This document shows, in pieces, positions 35,928-46,800 of a DNA stretch of 64,000 bases. The stretch spans positions 45,097,355-45,161,354 of the forward strand of contig NC_016131.3 in the NCBI RefSeq assembly GCF_000005505.3. The letters are read 5' to 3'. How positions within the stretch are numbered: position 1 is the stretch's first letter; each line of letters opens with the position of its first letter. Source of the DNA: Brachypodium distachyon. Taxonomy: Eukaryota; Streptophyta; Magnoliopsida; Poales; Poaceae. A program made the position numbers and the translations under genes. Below the pieces are notes generated by a model. It was not told the origin of the DNA and did no database searches. It saw only the letters and a list, made by a program, of their open reading frames with translations.

Positions 35928-37014
35928 CGTGTGAACATGAGGCTTCTTTTCTTCTTGTTTTAATATGCAGGATTTCTTTTATGTGTCTGCTTGATTCTTT
36001 GTTGGCCAAGCAATATCTTGATTATTCTTTTTATTCGACCTTCCAATCTAAATCACTACGGAGTATAACTTGGACCCACACGGTGGACTCCTATGTTGAC
36101 GAACAGGTAGATTGAAATTGTTTCTTACGATATCCAAACACCAATAGACCCCCCCCATCTGGATGTAGATACCAAAGCTTATTAGAAGAATGGAATTTGA
36201 GCCTTGTGAATTCTGTATTTATATTTCAATAGAACCAAAAACTGGAAATGGACAATCAATTCTTTTGTATTGGCTTCAAACTAAATTAGCCCCATCCTAA
36301 CTCGGAACCTCATCCTTCCGAATTGGTTAAAATTGGATTATGGCTGCCCTCACCACCGCCGGCAAACACGATGGCGAGCCCCCCGATCTCCGACAATTTG
36401 ATCGCTTATATGCAATGGAGGGGCTTGATATGAGTGCTTACAAAGAAGAAGAAGGTTATTCAATCTTCATGCGGCCGATTCTGCGCTACAAATTCTCGAG
36501 TCCATATTTCCAAGAACCCCGTAGGATGGTGGCGTCTCGCGTCAGAATACTGTACGTGCGTGCGCGAGGATCCGGGATCCCACCGGCCCCTCTGATCGCC
36601 CGGGGGCCGGACCCGCCGGGACAGAAACACGCGGTACTGCAAGGGATCGTCAGTTGGATTTGAGGTGATCGTTGCACTGCCCGAGGTGATGGCACTGGCG
36701 AGAGAGCTAGTGCATCGATATTTTTTTGTTCTGCTCGACTGCTGGTGTAGTACTGCAATCCTTCCCAATTCCTCCTCTCTGCGTTTTCTCTTGACGCGCC
36801 TGACCCATCGATCTATCTCACGATGTTTTGCACCCGCGACCACTCGATCGAACTATGGAAGTGCTGATTTGTCTTTCCTAGCATTTCTTGTAAACGGGCG
36901 TCTGCTATGCTCTGCGCTGCAGATGTATATTTCTGCCGCCGCTTTCGCCGGTTTTCCTAGATTTGATTTCCAGTTTCCAATCTTGATGTCGCGTTGGATT
37001 TGTTTGCGCGGTCC

Positions 37015-38091
37015 ATGGCACGTCATAATCTCCCCCCTGGCAGCAGTAGTAGCAGCACACGACCCCTGTGCATGGCATCGAGCTGGGCAGAGGAGGAACA
37101 GGAAAGCGTGCATGTGAAGAAGGATGATGAACGAAACGAGCCATCTCGTTACGCGCCCATGTCACGTATGTCAGAAGGCGCCATGCATATGCCTCCTCGC
37201 AGTCCTCTCTTCTCTGGCAAAAACCGAAAGGACTGCGAGAGTTGCAGGGGATGGAACGCTGGAAGGCCGGAACCGGAAGGAATCCATGCCACGCAGTACA
37301 ACCCAAGCAAAGAAGGAAAACGAACGGCCGAGATGAAGGGAGATAGATGGAGGAGCCGTGGAAGTGTAGAAAGTGCATCTGGACTTCTGGAGGCAGAACT
37401 GAGCAAAGCATTAATAACTACGTGGAGTAGGGAAAAGAAAGGGAGGGCACTGGCAATGAATGGAGGCCGCTACGCTGGAGTAGTACTAGTAGTAGCTGCT
37501 GCCATGCCAAGCCGATGGCAACCCCTGAAAAGGTCCTGTCCTCGCAAGCAAACGCATCCGCACATCCCCATCCACCACTCATGTGTCACGTCCCCGTCTC
37601 CTCTCTCTCTCTCGCCATGCAGTGCTCACCTAGTAGAAAAGGAAGATCGTCACGTGGAGAGAGTCAGGCAGGTAAAGAAAGCTGCACAGTTCGCCAACCT
37701 CCGGCTCCGGCCGGGGATATGCTTTCCCGGCCCCGTGGTGAACAGCAACAACGTGGTAGTCGTACACGTTTGCTTCCGGTTAGAAAGTACGGAGTACTTC
37801 TCCGCAGTTCTGAGTAAGATGCGAGGATCAACGTACGTGCTGCGGTGCGGCGGACGTACGTACGCACGGCTGGGCGGGGCTGGGCCTGGTCTAAGCTGGT
37901 GCGCACTCTGCCGCACAAGCAAGCAGGCCCAGCGGGATCCCGGACGGCGGCCGGGCGGGCGCGGCTCTGCCAAACGGCGCCGATGGATGTGCCCGTGTCC
38001 GCGTGACGTACATACGGGAGTAAGACAACGCTGCTCCATTAGCCGTGGCACAGGTACGAGTGACTTTACTCTTTTTTCGGGTGCTTCGTGA
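37015..38091 (+). other. Unexplained open reading frame of about 358 codons
   Basis: From the ATG at 37015 the frame stays open to TGA at 38089-38091; it is open further upstream to at least 36994. The translation is rich in Arg, Ser, Pro and Gly and has no domain, signal peptide or membrane segment that I recognise. Local sequence is GC-rich with simple CTCTCT runs, and other frames here are also partly open, so it may be a chance frame or a decayed gene. A Stowaway-like CTCCCTCTGG motif begins right after the stop. Function unknown. Confidence 0.2.
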
Positions 38092-38143
38092 ATACTCCCT
38101 CTGGTTCAAAATAACTGAGACACTTGTTTTCTGCAACACTTAT

Positions 38144-38840
38144 AAACCTTAAACTTATAGACCAAGTCTGAAACAAATCCTGATTTTTTTTCGCCTTAAA
38201 TCAACACCCTATCCTTATTAATTCCTTTCGTCGGAACAAAACCTTGTTTGGGATTGACAAATATCGGAATTTTTATCCAACAACCCGTCAAACTGGAGAT
38301 AACTTGGATTTTGATAATTTTAGTAGAAAGGCATTACAAAAAAAATATAGGTACATTCATTTTCATCAACACCACGCCCCCACAAGCATCAATAAAGCTA
38401 TGCGCATGTGCAAGTGGACGAGTATTTGTGTCGTTTCAGACGTGCTCGGGAAATAAAAAATAGAGTTAAAAACAAAAGTAAATCATCAAAGTGTCCAAGT
38501 AAACGGAACAAATGATCAAATACAGAGACTATAATAGGACACATAATTAATTGCCAAGTAACACGAGACATATGATCAAATTCTCTGCATGCATATGCAA
38601 AATTAAAAATAAAATTATATGACTAATCTAACTATAGTTGACGAATTTGGGTACCAATAACATGAACTGAGTTAGTCAACAGATCCCAAATTTTAACCGC
38701 TACGTCAGAAATCCCATTCTCCCAAACGGCATTTGATTCCTGAAGGTTGAGGTTAGACGGGATTAACAAGGACAGGGTGCTGATTTCAGGGATTATAAAG
38801 TTAGGGTTCGTTTCGGACTTGGTCTACTGAGTCAAGGTTT
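38144..38840. mobile_element. DNA transposon with long inverted ends, related to 19103-20003
   Basis: Left end (AAACCTTAAACTTATAGACC, AAGTCTGAAACAAATCC, TTAAATCAACACCCTATCC, TTATTAATTCC) is matched inversely by the right end (GGATTAACAAGGACAGGGTG, GGATTATAAAGTTAGGGTTC, GTTTCGGACTTGGTCTACTG, AGTCAAGGTTT). The order of motifs resembles the element at 19103-20003, so they belong to one family. No target duplication or transposase was found. Confidence 0.62.
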
Positions 38841-41618
38841 AATATGAACTTTACTCTATTTTGGATCGGAGGTGGTATCAATCTTGATCCAACATGACAA
38901 TCTGGATAACCTGCCTCCTTTCCTTATGTCATTCAGGAATATTTGACCTTCGATTTGTTGAGAGGCCAGACAATAATCTCGCACACTTGATTTTGCCGGA
39001 TGTCATGACGGATGGGCGAGTGCCCCTTCTCTTTGGGTCAGCAAAGAAGAAACATATTGCACCTGAACCATCCTGCTCCCGATGAAGGAGAGACTTGCAA
39101 AAAGCTCAGCTCACTGCCACTTGTAGTGATAAACGTAGCACCCTACTCCTCGTTTTACCCTTCTTTCATAAGCACACAATTTACATGTGCCTGGTTGCAT
39201 TCTTTTACGGGTGATACAAGCAAAACATGGAGTTCAACATTATTCAACGTGCCAAGGACCTCCAGTCTTTGATGAAGTGTTATGAGCATGATCTTGCATC
39301 CATTATCTCCCATGAGTACACGAAAGCGATAATGAGCCCAAGTTCAACCTCCATGCTAATGCTTCATCATCCACTCGAGATGCATCATCACCAATGTCAA
39401 AAGTCTCAAAGGGATGGCGCGCCTCGATCGAGTGGATGATGGAAGCATCAGCAGGGAGATTGAATGTGGCTTTCACGCTCTCACTCGTGGTATCCTAGCC
39501 GGACTTGAGTGGAGGAGAGATGAGGGATGCAAGATCATGCTCTCTATTTGAGCTTGGAGGCATTTGTCACGTCGAATGATGCTGGACTCCACGTCCTTCT
39601 TGTTCGTAAAAAAGGAGCACAACCGATCACATTTAAGTGTTGGACTTCTCAACGATGGATAAAATTAGGAGCAAGGTTCTAAGTTGTTGAGTGATACATT
39701 TTGTGAGTCTCTCGTTCATTCGGAACGAGAGGGTCAAGTGCAACACATTTTTTCTTTTCTTTTCTGACCCGAACAACAAGGGGCTTCCTCTGCGTCAACC
39801 ATGGACACATTTGGTGATATCAAGTGGCAAAGATTGTTGCCAGACCTCTGAGATAGCTCAGAGGTCAGTTTGCATGGTGGCCGATATGTTCGCATTCGAA
39901 ACGGAAGCAACCACAACAGCTGAAGATTGGCGCAAGATTCACCCTCCTTTCTAGGAAGCGGGCAACGACAAGGCGGAATCGGTGGTGCAGCTCTTTGCCA
40001 ACTAATGCGATGACAACAGTGACTAGCATATACTTCTTTAAGTAAGTTTTTGCACAAAAAAAATAGGCTGTGGGATATCTAAGTTGTCTGATTTTTAAGA
40101 AAAGACTTAAATCAAAGCTGACAAATCAAAGCCGTTGGACTAGTATCTAGATCTCATTTTATCTTTTATTTTCATCATCTGCTTCGAATCTTAAAACACA
40201 AATCGTATCCAACATTTGAGGAACTAAAAATCAGTCAACTTTGTAATCACATTGTTTCTGTTGCAAAATTTCGTGTTTTGAAATTGATTACGCTTCAATG
40301 TGACATTACGTTCCTTTATGTTTCGACACGGACACCTGCAAGGCTGCAACTCGCGAGGCAAAGAAAGGCTTCGGGTCAGGGAATGCAGCAGGCCAGGGAC
40401 TTGGGTGCCGGATCACGGCAGCAGCACAGCACACCGCCGGCACGTACGTGCGCGAGCGAGAGGAGTCCTAAAACACGAAGGGATAGGAAGCAAAATGCAA
40501 CGATCTGTCGATCTGAGCGCGCTCGAAATATAGCAGCAACACAACGGCAGCATGGTGGTGGCCTGGCCCGCGCGGCAGCCGGAGGGTGGGTACAGAGACC
40601 CTACCGAAGCTGGGGGGTGGCAAGCATTGGACACTGGCAGGCCGTTTCCTTCTGCGGGCAACGAGGTCGGCCAACGGTGCGACGCAGCTTCGATTCCTTT
40701 ACGGGTGAAAGGTGTGAAACGCCACAGATGCCATTGCCTGCTTGTGAAATTTTGCAGTTTGGTATCTCTCCCCCTCTCTCTCTGGTGCTCTGTGTGCAGG
40801 ACAGAATCACGTGGGGATTAACGAGATTGGCAAGAGCATGGTCTGTCAGGAGCTCCTTTCCCTTTTTTGCTTGAGTTTGTTTAGGGGCAATTAATGTGAA
40901 TTATTATGACATGCAGTCTACTGAGAATCGTGACTTTTCTAATAAATGTGGCATGTGGATGTAGGAATACTTGGTGAAGGCCCTGATCTTTTGTCCGGAG
41001 ATGCTTCTCAGCTTCATGTGTAAACAGAAAAAGTGCTTTTGAGATTGCTAAAAGCATCAAAAGCTGAAACAGAAGTCCAAACAAACAGGGCCGAAGAAAG
41101 CCAAGTTGGCTCGAGGACAAATGACCGTCTTATTTTATGCTTTAGTTATGTTCCAAGCTTGTTCTTCGTGTATGCTAGTAGTTGTTAGCTTGCGTTCACT
41201 CCTCCCATATTTATTTGTTCAAGCCAAGTGTGAAGTCCAGGGGTTGAGCTAAGTGTAAAAGTCCAGGGGTTCCAAGCATTCGGTATTGGTTGATAGGTTG
41301 TTCACTGTTGTGATCTAGAATGCACATCTATGTAAACGGTGATGGTATTATCTCTATAAGTTCAGAACTTTAGATCTCTTTCCTTGCACAGGAGAGCAAA
41401 AGGTTTGTAAATGAATTTGGTACCGATGTATCCATGGACCTGAGTTGTTTTTTTAGAGAGAGGTTACGTCATTTGAATCAAGTTCGGACATTTGGCATCC
41501 GGTTTCTAGGACTCTCTATATTTTGAAAAATTCAAAAGTTATATTAATGAGCGTTGAATTTTCTTGAGTTTTTATAGGTGTACAATTATATATTCCATAC
41601 ATATCCATGAAGAGAAAA

Positions 41619-42007
41619 TATCAGGTGAAAACCACACTTTCGGCGCAAATTATGCAAACTTCATAAAACCATGTTTAGAAGTTACATTTTTTCTATAAAA
41701 AATGTGAATATTGGAGGTGCGATGTTCTACAAATCTGCAAATTTTTAAGTCAAAACTCATATGCATTTGGAAGAAACAAAAGACAAAAGAGGGAAATTTG
41801 AAAATGAATAGTGTCAAATGGTGAAGAACCACTATTTATGGTGGATTTGTTTTTTCCCTGCGCCAAATACAATCGAGTTTGGACTTGAACTTTTACGCAT
41901 ATATAAAACATCACTTCGATAACACAAGCAATTTTTTCAAGAATTTCTGAACTTTTTCCGATGGTTTTCACGGAGTTTTCAACGTAGAGGTGGTTTCACC
42001 AGATACG
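41619..42007. mobile_element. MITE with TATCAGGTGAAAACCAC ends
   Basis: About 389 bp bounded by TATCAGGTGAAAACCAC on the left and GTGGTTTCACCAGATAC on the right. The termini match those of the element in AAPT intron 3 (22403-22613), but the inner sequence differs in length and content. Confidence 0.7.
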
Positions 42008-43778
42008 CTGCATCTATAAATATTCATTAAGAAACATGTTAATTTTTGTGCTAAATAAAAAGCATGCAAGTCTATAATAGCATCCATATGTCTTTTTTAT
42101 GCAGTACATTTTTAACAAATGTCCTGGGGATTTTAGACCTAGTAACTTTATAGGTAAATGTGGAAAAGAAAGAGAATTTCTTAAGCTCCATTTTTTTAAT
42201 TCGAAAAATATATAGAGTGACCTCTTACCCATGAGTCAAAAGCACTTTCTGCATTTGAATCACGCAATCCAAAACTGCAATAATTATCCAACATACTATT
42301 GGCAAAGGGAATGCACAAATACACGGGGTATGGGCAGATTCGCCCTAGCTACAGTACATAAATGAATCAACTGCGGATTTATCAATCTCAGAACAGGAAT
42401 TTATTTATTTTTTGGAAGAAACCTAAAAACCTGTCGGATCAGCAGGGTCTACACTCTACAGTGCATGCTCTTTCTTTCCTCTCGAAATCAGACGAACAGT
42501 ATTTGATGTACGTGTATAAACCACACCACACAGCTTTACTACCACAACAAACAGAAGGCCAGGCATGGGAGCTCATCTCATCTCCCAGGTGACACAGTCA
42601 CATGGCACGCACGCCGCTGCCATCTCATTCTTCATCACCATCGTACACATCGCGTCTGCTGAACAACGAACGCCATATCTCATCACTGTACCCTCTTCGC
42701 AAAATTACAATGGAACACGTCGTTTTCTGTTTGCAGTGGTCTTTGCCGTGGATGGATTTTTTTTTACAGCAAAAGGTTTCCCGAAACTAATCCCCAGAAA
42801 AAAAAGATTAAAGAGGGGGAATAAACGGACAAGCGGATAAATAAAAGGAGGTGAAAAAAGGGGGCAAAAGCTAAAGAAAAGCGCGGTTCTGACATTTGCT
42901 GCGGCCGCCTGCGGAGCATCACGTTTCGTGTTGGATCAATCATGGAGCGCTGACATGTGGGGACAGGGAGAACTGTGGGGGCCCACACGTCGGTGGACGG
43001 TGCCTCGTGGGTGAATTGTTGGGTTAGGTTTTATTTGAGGGCACGTGTTTAGTTTGATAACTCTGGACATCTCCAAAGTCAAGATTTCTCTTGGCATTTT
43101 ACTTCAAGTAATTACTTTCACTTTCACTTTCTTTGCCTTGTTTTTACCCACGCAGTTACTAGTACTGCTGTTAAAAAAACACGCAGTTACTATTTAAATT
43201 ATGACTACACTCCTACGCAGTGACTGTTGTGGTGGGACCAACAATGGCGCAGTTCGCACCAGTGAGCATTCACCCATCCGGGCCCCACATGTCATGGGCC
43301 GGGCCACGCCTCTCTCTACTGTGCGTCTCGAGCCCTACTCCTCCTCCTCTCTAGCTAGACCAACCAGATAGAGAGAGAAAACCAGTACGACACCGATGTG
43401 ACCTCTCGGTGTCCATCTCCGCTTCCTCCCTCGTCCCCACAACGAACCCCTCCTCTCCCCTCGCTCCAAACTCTCCCTCTACAACTCCTACTAGCTAGCA
43501 GCAGCCTACTCGCTCCCCCACGTAGGCCTGCCACTCTACCACCCAGCCATACGGCTACTCGCTGTCACCGAGCCGGCAGCTGCTGCGGCGCCAGTGCGCG
43601 CAAAGCCGCCGAGCCCGAGAAACCAACCGAGAACTCCTCTTCTCTTCTCTTCTCCATCTCTCCCCCACCTCATTAATACACACTTCACTCCTGCACCAGT
43701 CGCTGCCGCAGCACGCGAGCTCCGTACTTGCTGCCCTCCTCTGAGCCCCTCTCTCTCCCTCTCTCTGTGTTTGTGTAA

Positions 43779-43799
43779 ATGCCACTGCCCGGACTTTGA
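43779..43799 (+). promoter_or_regulatory. Upstream ORF in the ERECTA leader
   Basis: ATG at 43779 opens a six-codon frame (MPLPGL) that stops at 43797-43799, only 20 bases before the main ATG. Its start context is AAA before ATGC, moderate; the main start ACCATGG is optimal. It lies so close to the coding start that it is almost certainly in the mRNA leader. It may lower translation of the receptor. Confidence 0.65.
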
Positions 43800-43819
43800 G
43801 CCGCAGCTCGGCAGCGACC

Positions 43820-46800
43820 ATGGCGACGACGGCGGCGGCGTCCGGCGCCCTCATTGCCATCCTTCTCCTCCTCGTCGCTGGCGCCGGCGCCGTCGGGGAC
43901 GACGGTTGGTTCCCTTCCCTCGTTGGCTTTCCTTTCTTTTTCTGGTTCTATTTGGTTTGTTTGCTGGGGAGCAGAGATTCGATCAATGGGGGGAAGGTTT
44001 GGCTTGTTCGGGATTAGTATTTTATTTAGCGCTGCGAGTACGCGCTTTTGGGAGGCATATGGGGATTCTCCGGTGCTTCGGCTCCATTTTTATATTGCCG
44101 TAAGCGAGGTCTAATGCTTAACTAATCCTGTCATTCGAGAAAAAGAAATACTTAACTAATCCTTGTGAGTAGTGCCCCCCTTCTCCTATCATCTCTTCCC
44201 TTTTTTCCTTATCCATGGGGACACAGTTCTTTGATAGTACTGCTATCTTGAGGAGTAGCAGCATCTGGCCAGTTCACCAATGTTCGAAATGAGATTTTAT
44301 TTTCCTGTTTTGTTCTGGTCCACCCTCTCTAGTATCACCATGTTGTTCACAGGAGCAAATGATGCTGATACCAAGAACTTAAATCTTTTGCTCTTTCTTC
44401 AGTTATTTCGAAGGTGCAAGCTTGGTTTCCCCCCCTCTTTTTATTACAGTGTGTTTTCTTTCACCATGGTTCTTTCCAATCTGATGGGCACAATGTTGCT
44501 AACCATCAGGATTAATGCTAGTACCCCTATACTGTACTTTTCTTTTTGTACTTTCTAAATCCCATGTTCTTGAAACCCCAGTAAGTTTTCTTGCCTTGAA
44601 GACTAAGAAAGATCATTGATGCCATCGCGACCGGCTCCCTTTTGATTTTTTTTTGCTGCTTTCTGGGGGATTAAAATCACCACTTCAGAGTCTACTGATC
44701 TTGAATCTATTTTTCTGTTGCCATTTTCTTGTATTTGCTAATGTGGCTGTTGTGGCATCCAGGCTCGACGCTCCTGGAGATCAAGAAGTCCTTCCGCAAC
44801 GTCGAGAACGTGCTCTACGACTGGTCAGGCGATGACTACTGCTCCTGGCGCGGCGTCCTCTGCGACAACGTCACCTTCGCCGTCGCCGCGCTGTAAGAAT
44901 CGAATCAGCCGCCCCCATGAAATTTTAAGTTTTCTTCTTCCGGTCGCTGATGCGGCGTTGATTCGATTTGAGGTGCGTGCAGAAACCTGTCCGGGCTCAA
45001 CCTTGAGGGCGAGATCTCCCCGGCCGTCGGCAGCTTGAAGAGCCTCGTCTCGATGTACGTACGGATAATGCTTTCCTTTGTGGTTTGATTGATTGGAATG
45101 ACGTAGCATCGGGTGGTTGGGGTTCGCTAACTTGTATCTTTGGTATGTGCGGCAGTGATTTGAAGTCGAATGGGCTTACCGGCCAGATCCCTGATGAGAT
45201 TGGCGATTGCTCGTCGATTAAAACACTGTGAGTGTGGACTATAAGAAGAGCTCTTCAATGTTTAGGTCGCGGGAACTATTCATGATTTAACCTTTTTTTC
45301 CCTTGATTCAGTGATTTGTCCTTCAACAACTTGGATGGCGACATACCGTTCTCGGTATCCAAGCTGAAGCACCTTGAAACCTTGTAAGGCCTATTCTTGT
45401 CGAGAAGCATTTTAATAAAGACATCCGTTGAAGAATGATCCTTTGAAAGTTATAAGCAATCATGTCTGCTCTGTGTGATTTTCTAGGATATTGAAGAACA
45501 ACCAGCTAATCGGTGCGATCCCGTCTACACTCTCACAGCTCCCTAATTTGAAAATCTTGTAAGCAAAAATACATCTAAATATGATTGTTCAATAACTGTG
45601 TGCATCAGTCGATGCAGTTTCTGGGGGTGTTCCCTCCTTTTTGATTTTTTTTGACAATTATGTTTTTTCGAAATTTCTAATGTGATGTGTACCTTAGGGA
45701 TTTGGCACAGAACAAACTCAGTGGGGAGATACCTAGACTGATATATTGGAATGAGGTTCTTCAGTACTTGTAAGTTGTCCTTAACTTTGTGTCCTTATAA
45801 AAGATTGATACTAGTGCTACTTATGCAGTTGCATTGTTAGTATGTCATGGTCTTGGGCCCAGCAATAGATGGGTGAACTTATGCACCTCTTTGGTTAGAA
45901 GGATGTTCAACTAGGGTTCAAACGATGGAAACAGTAGTTCATACTCCCTCCATTTCATAAAGGTTGGCGTATTTTGTTTCGTTAAGACAAGCCTTTGATC
46001 GAGAATTACTCTATTAATATGTAAATTATACAATACTAAACCATATATGAAAAAACACACATCAATAGAGTTTTCATCAGTCAAAGTCTTGTCTTAACGA
46101 AACAAAATATGCCAACCTTTGTGAAATGGAGGGAGTATTTTTGTACCAGACCGGTGTCTCCCTTTGCAATTAATGAATTTTGATGAACTAGCCTACTTGC
46201 TGCCATTTTCAGTTGTTCACTTAAAACCAATTGAGAACACCCTTATTTTTTTTTAATGTCAGCCCCACTCTATTGATCAACCAAATGAATACCCTTACAT
46301 GCCCTTAGTTAAGAACAATGCAGTAGAACACCATTCATGCACATGGAGTAAGTGTAAGTTTATGTTTTCCTATATTCATTTGGCTGAGCTGATCATACTT
46401 AGGGGATTGCGTGGCAACCATTTAGAAGGAAGCCTCTCTCCGGATATATGCCAGTTGACCGGCCTTTGGTACTTGTAAGTATCCTGCCTAGCAATCTTGC
46501 ACCAGTGTTGTGTATCCTCTATCTAACTGTAACATTGTACTCACCTGGCCAGTGATGTGAAGAACAACAGCTTGACAGGGGAGATACCAGAGACGATTGG
46601 GAACTGTACGAGTTTTCAGGTCTTGTACGTATTTACGTTCTTGCCCCTATCATATGTGGTTTTATTTTTGTGATCTGTGAAGTTTTCCTAACTTCCTTCC
46701 ATGGTAGGGATTTGTCTTACAACCAGTTCACTGGATCAATCCCGTTCAACATTGGTTTCCTCCAAATTGCTACACTGTAAGCATTTTAAAACGAAACTAA

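Larger units (their letters stand above)
29239..36993. other. AAPT 3' region and first half of the long spacer before ERECTA
   Basis: Contains the AAPT 3' UTR followed by some 7.5 kb with no supported gene. Identified within it are a direct repeat (29776-29893), a Tourist MITE (30602-30880), a hAT MITE (33208-33350), a Stowaway (33767-33878) and a short direct repeat (35824-35927). The part 31400-32700 is CG-rich with short frames on both strands, none with a recognisable domain. A frame at 36340-36663 begins with an ATG (MAALTTAGKHDGEPPD) but I do not recognise it. Confidence 0.5.
38092..43395. other. Second half of the spacer before ERECTA
   Basis: No supported gene. Two DNA transposons are described separately (38144-38840 and 41619-42007). 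Between 39010 and 39960 several short frames on the plus strand, such as one containing NIIQRAKDLQSLMKCYEHD (about 39231), may be scraps of one degraded coding region, but the frame changes often and I cannot assign it. 42700-43395 is probably ERECTA promoter. Confidence 0.45.

Noticed and set aside
39012..39954. Possible degraded transposon-encoded protein
   Set aside because: Frames are short and shift often; I could not match any part to a transposase or NAM-like family with confidence.
40278..40874. 198-codon plus-strand frame in the long spacer
   Set aside because: No ATG-anchored domain or splice context; composition is consistent with chance in GC-rich DNA.
43396..43401. ATG-TGA minimal ORF upstream of ERECTA as a boron-type regulatory element
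   Set aside because: The known boron-responsive element is ATG-TAA, and it is not certain that the leader reaches this point.
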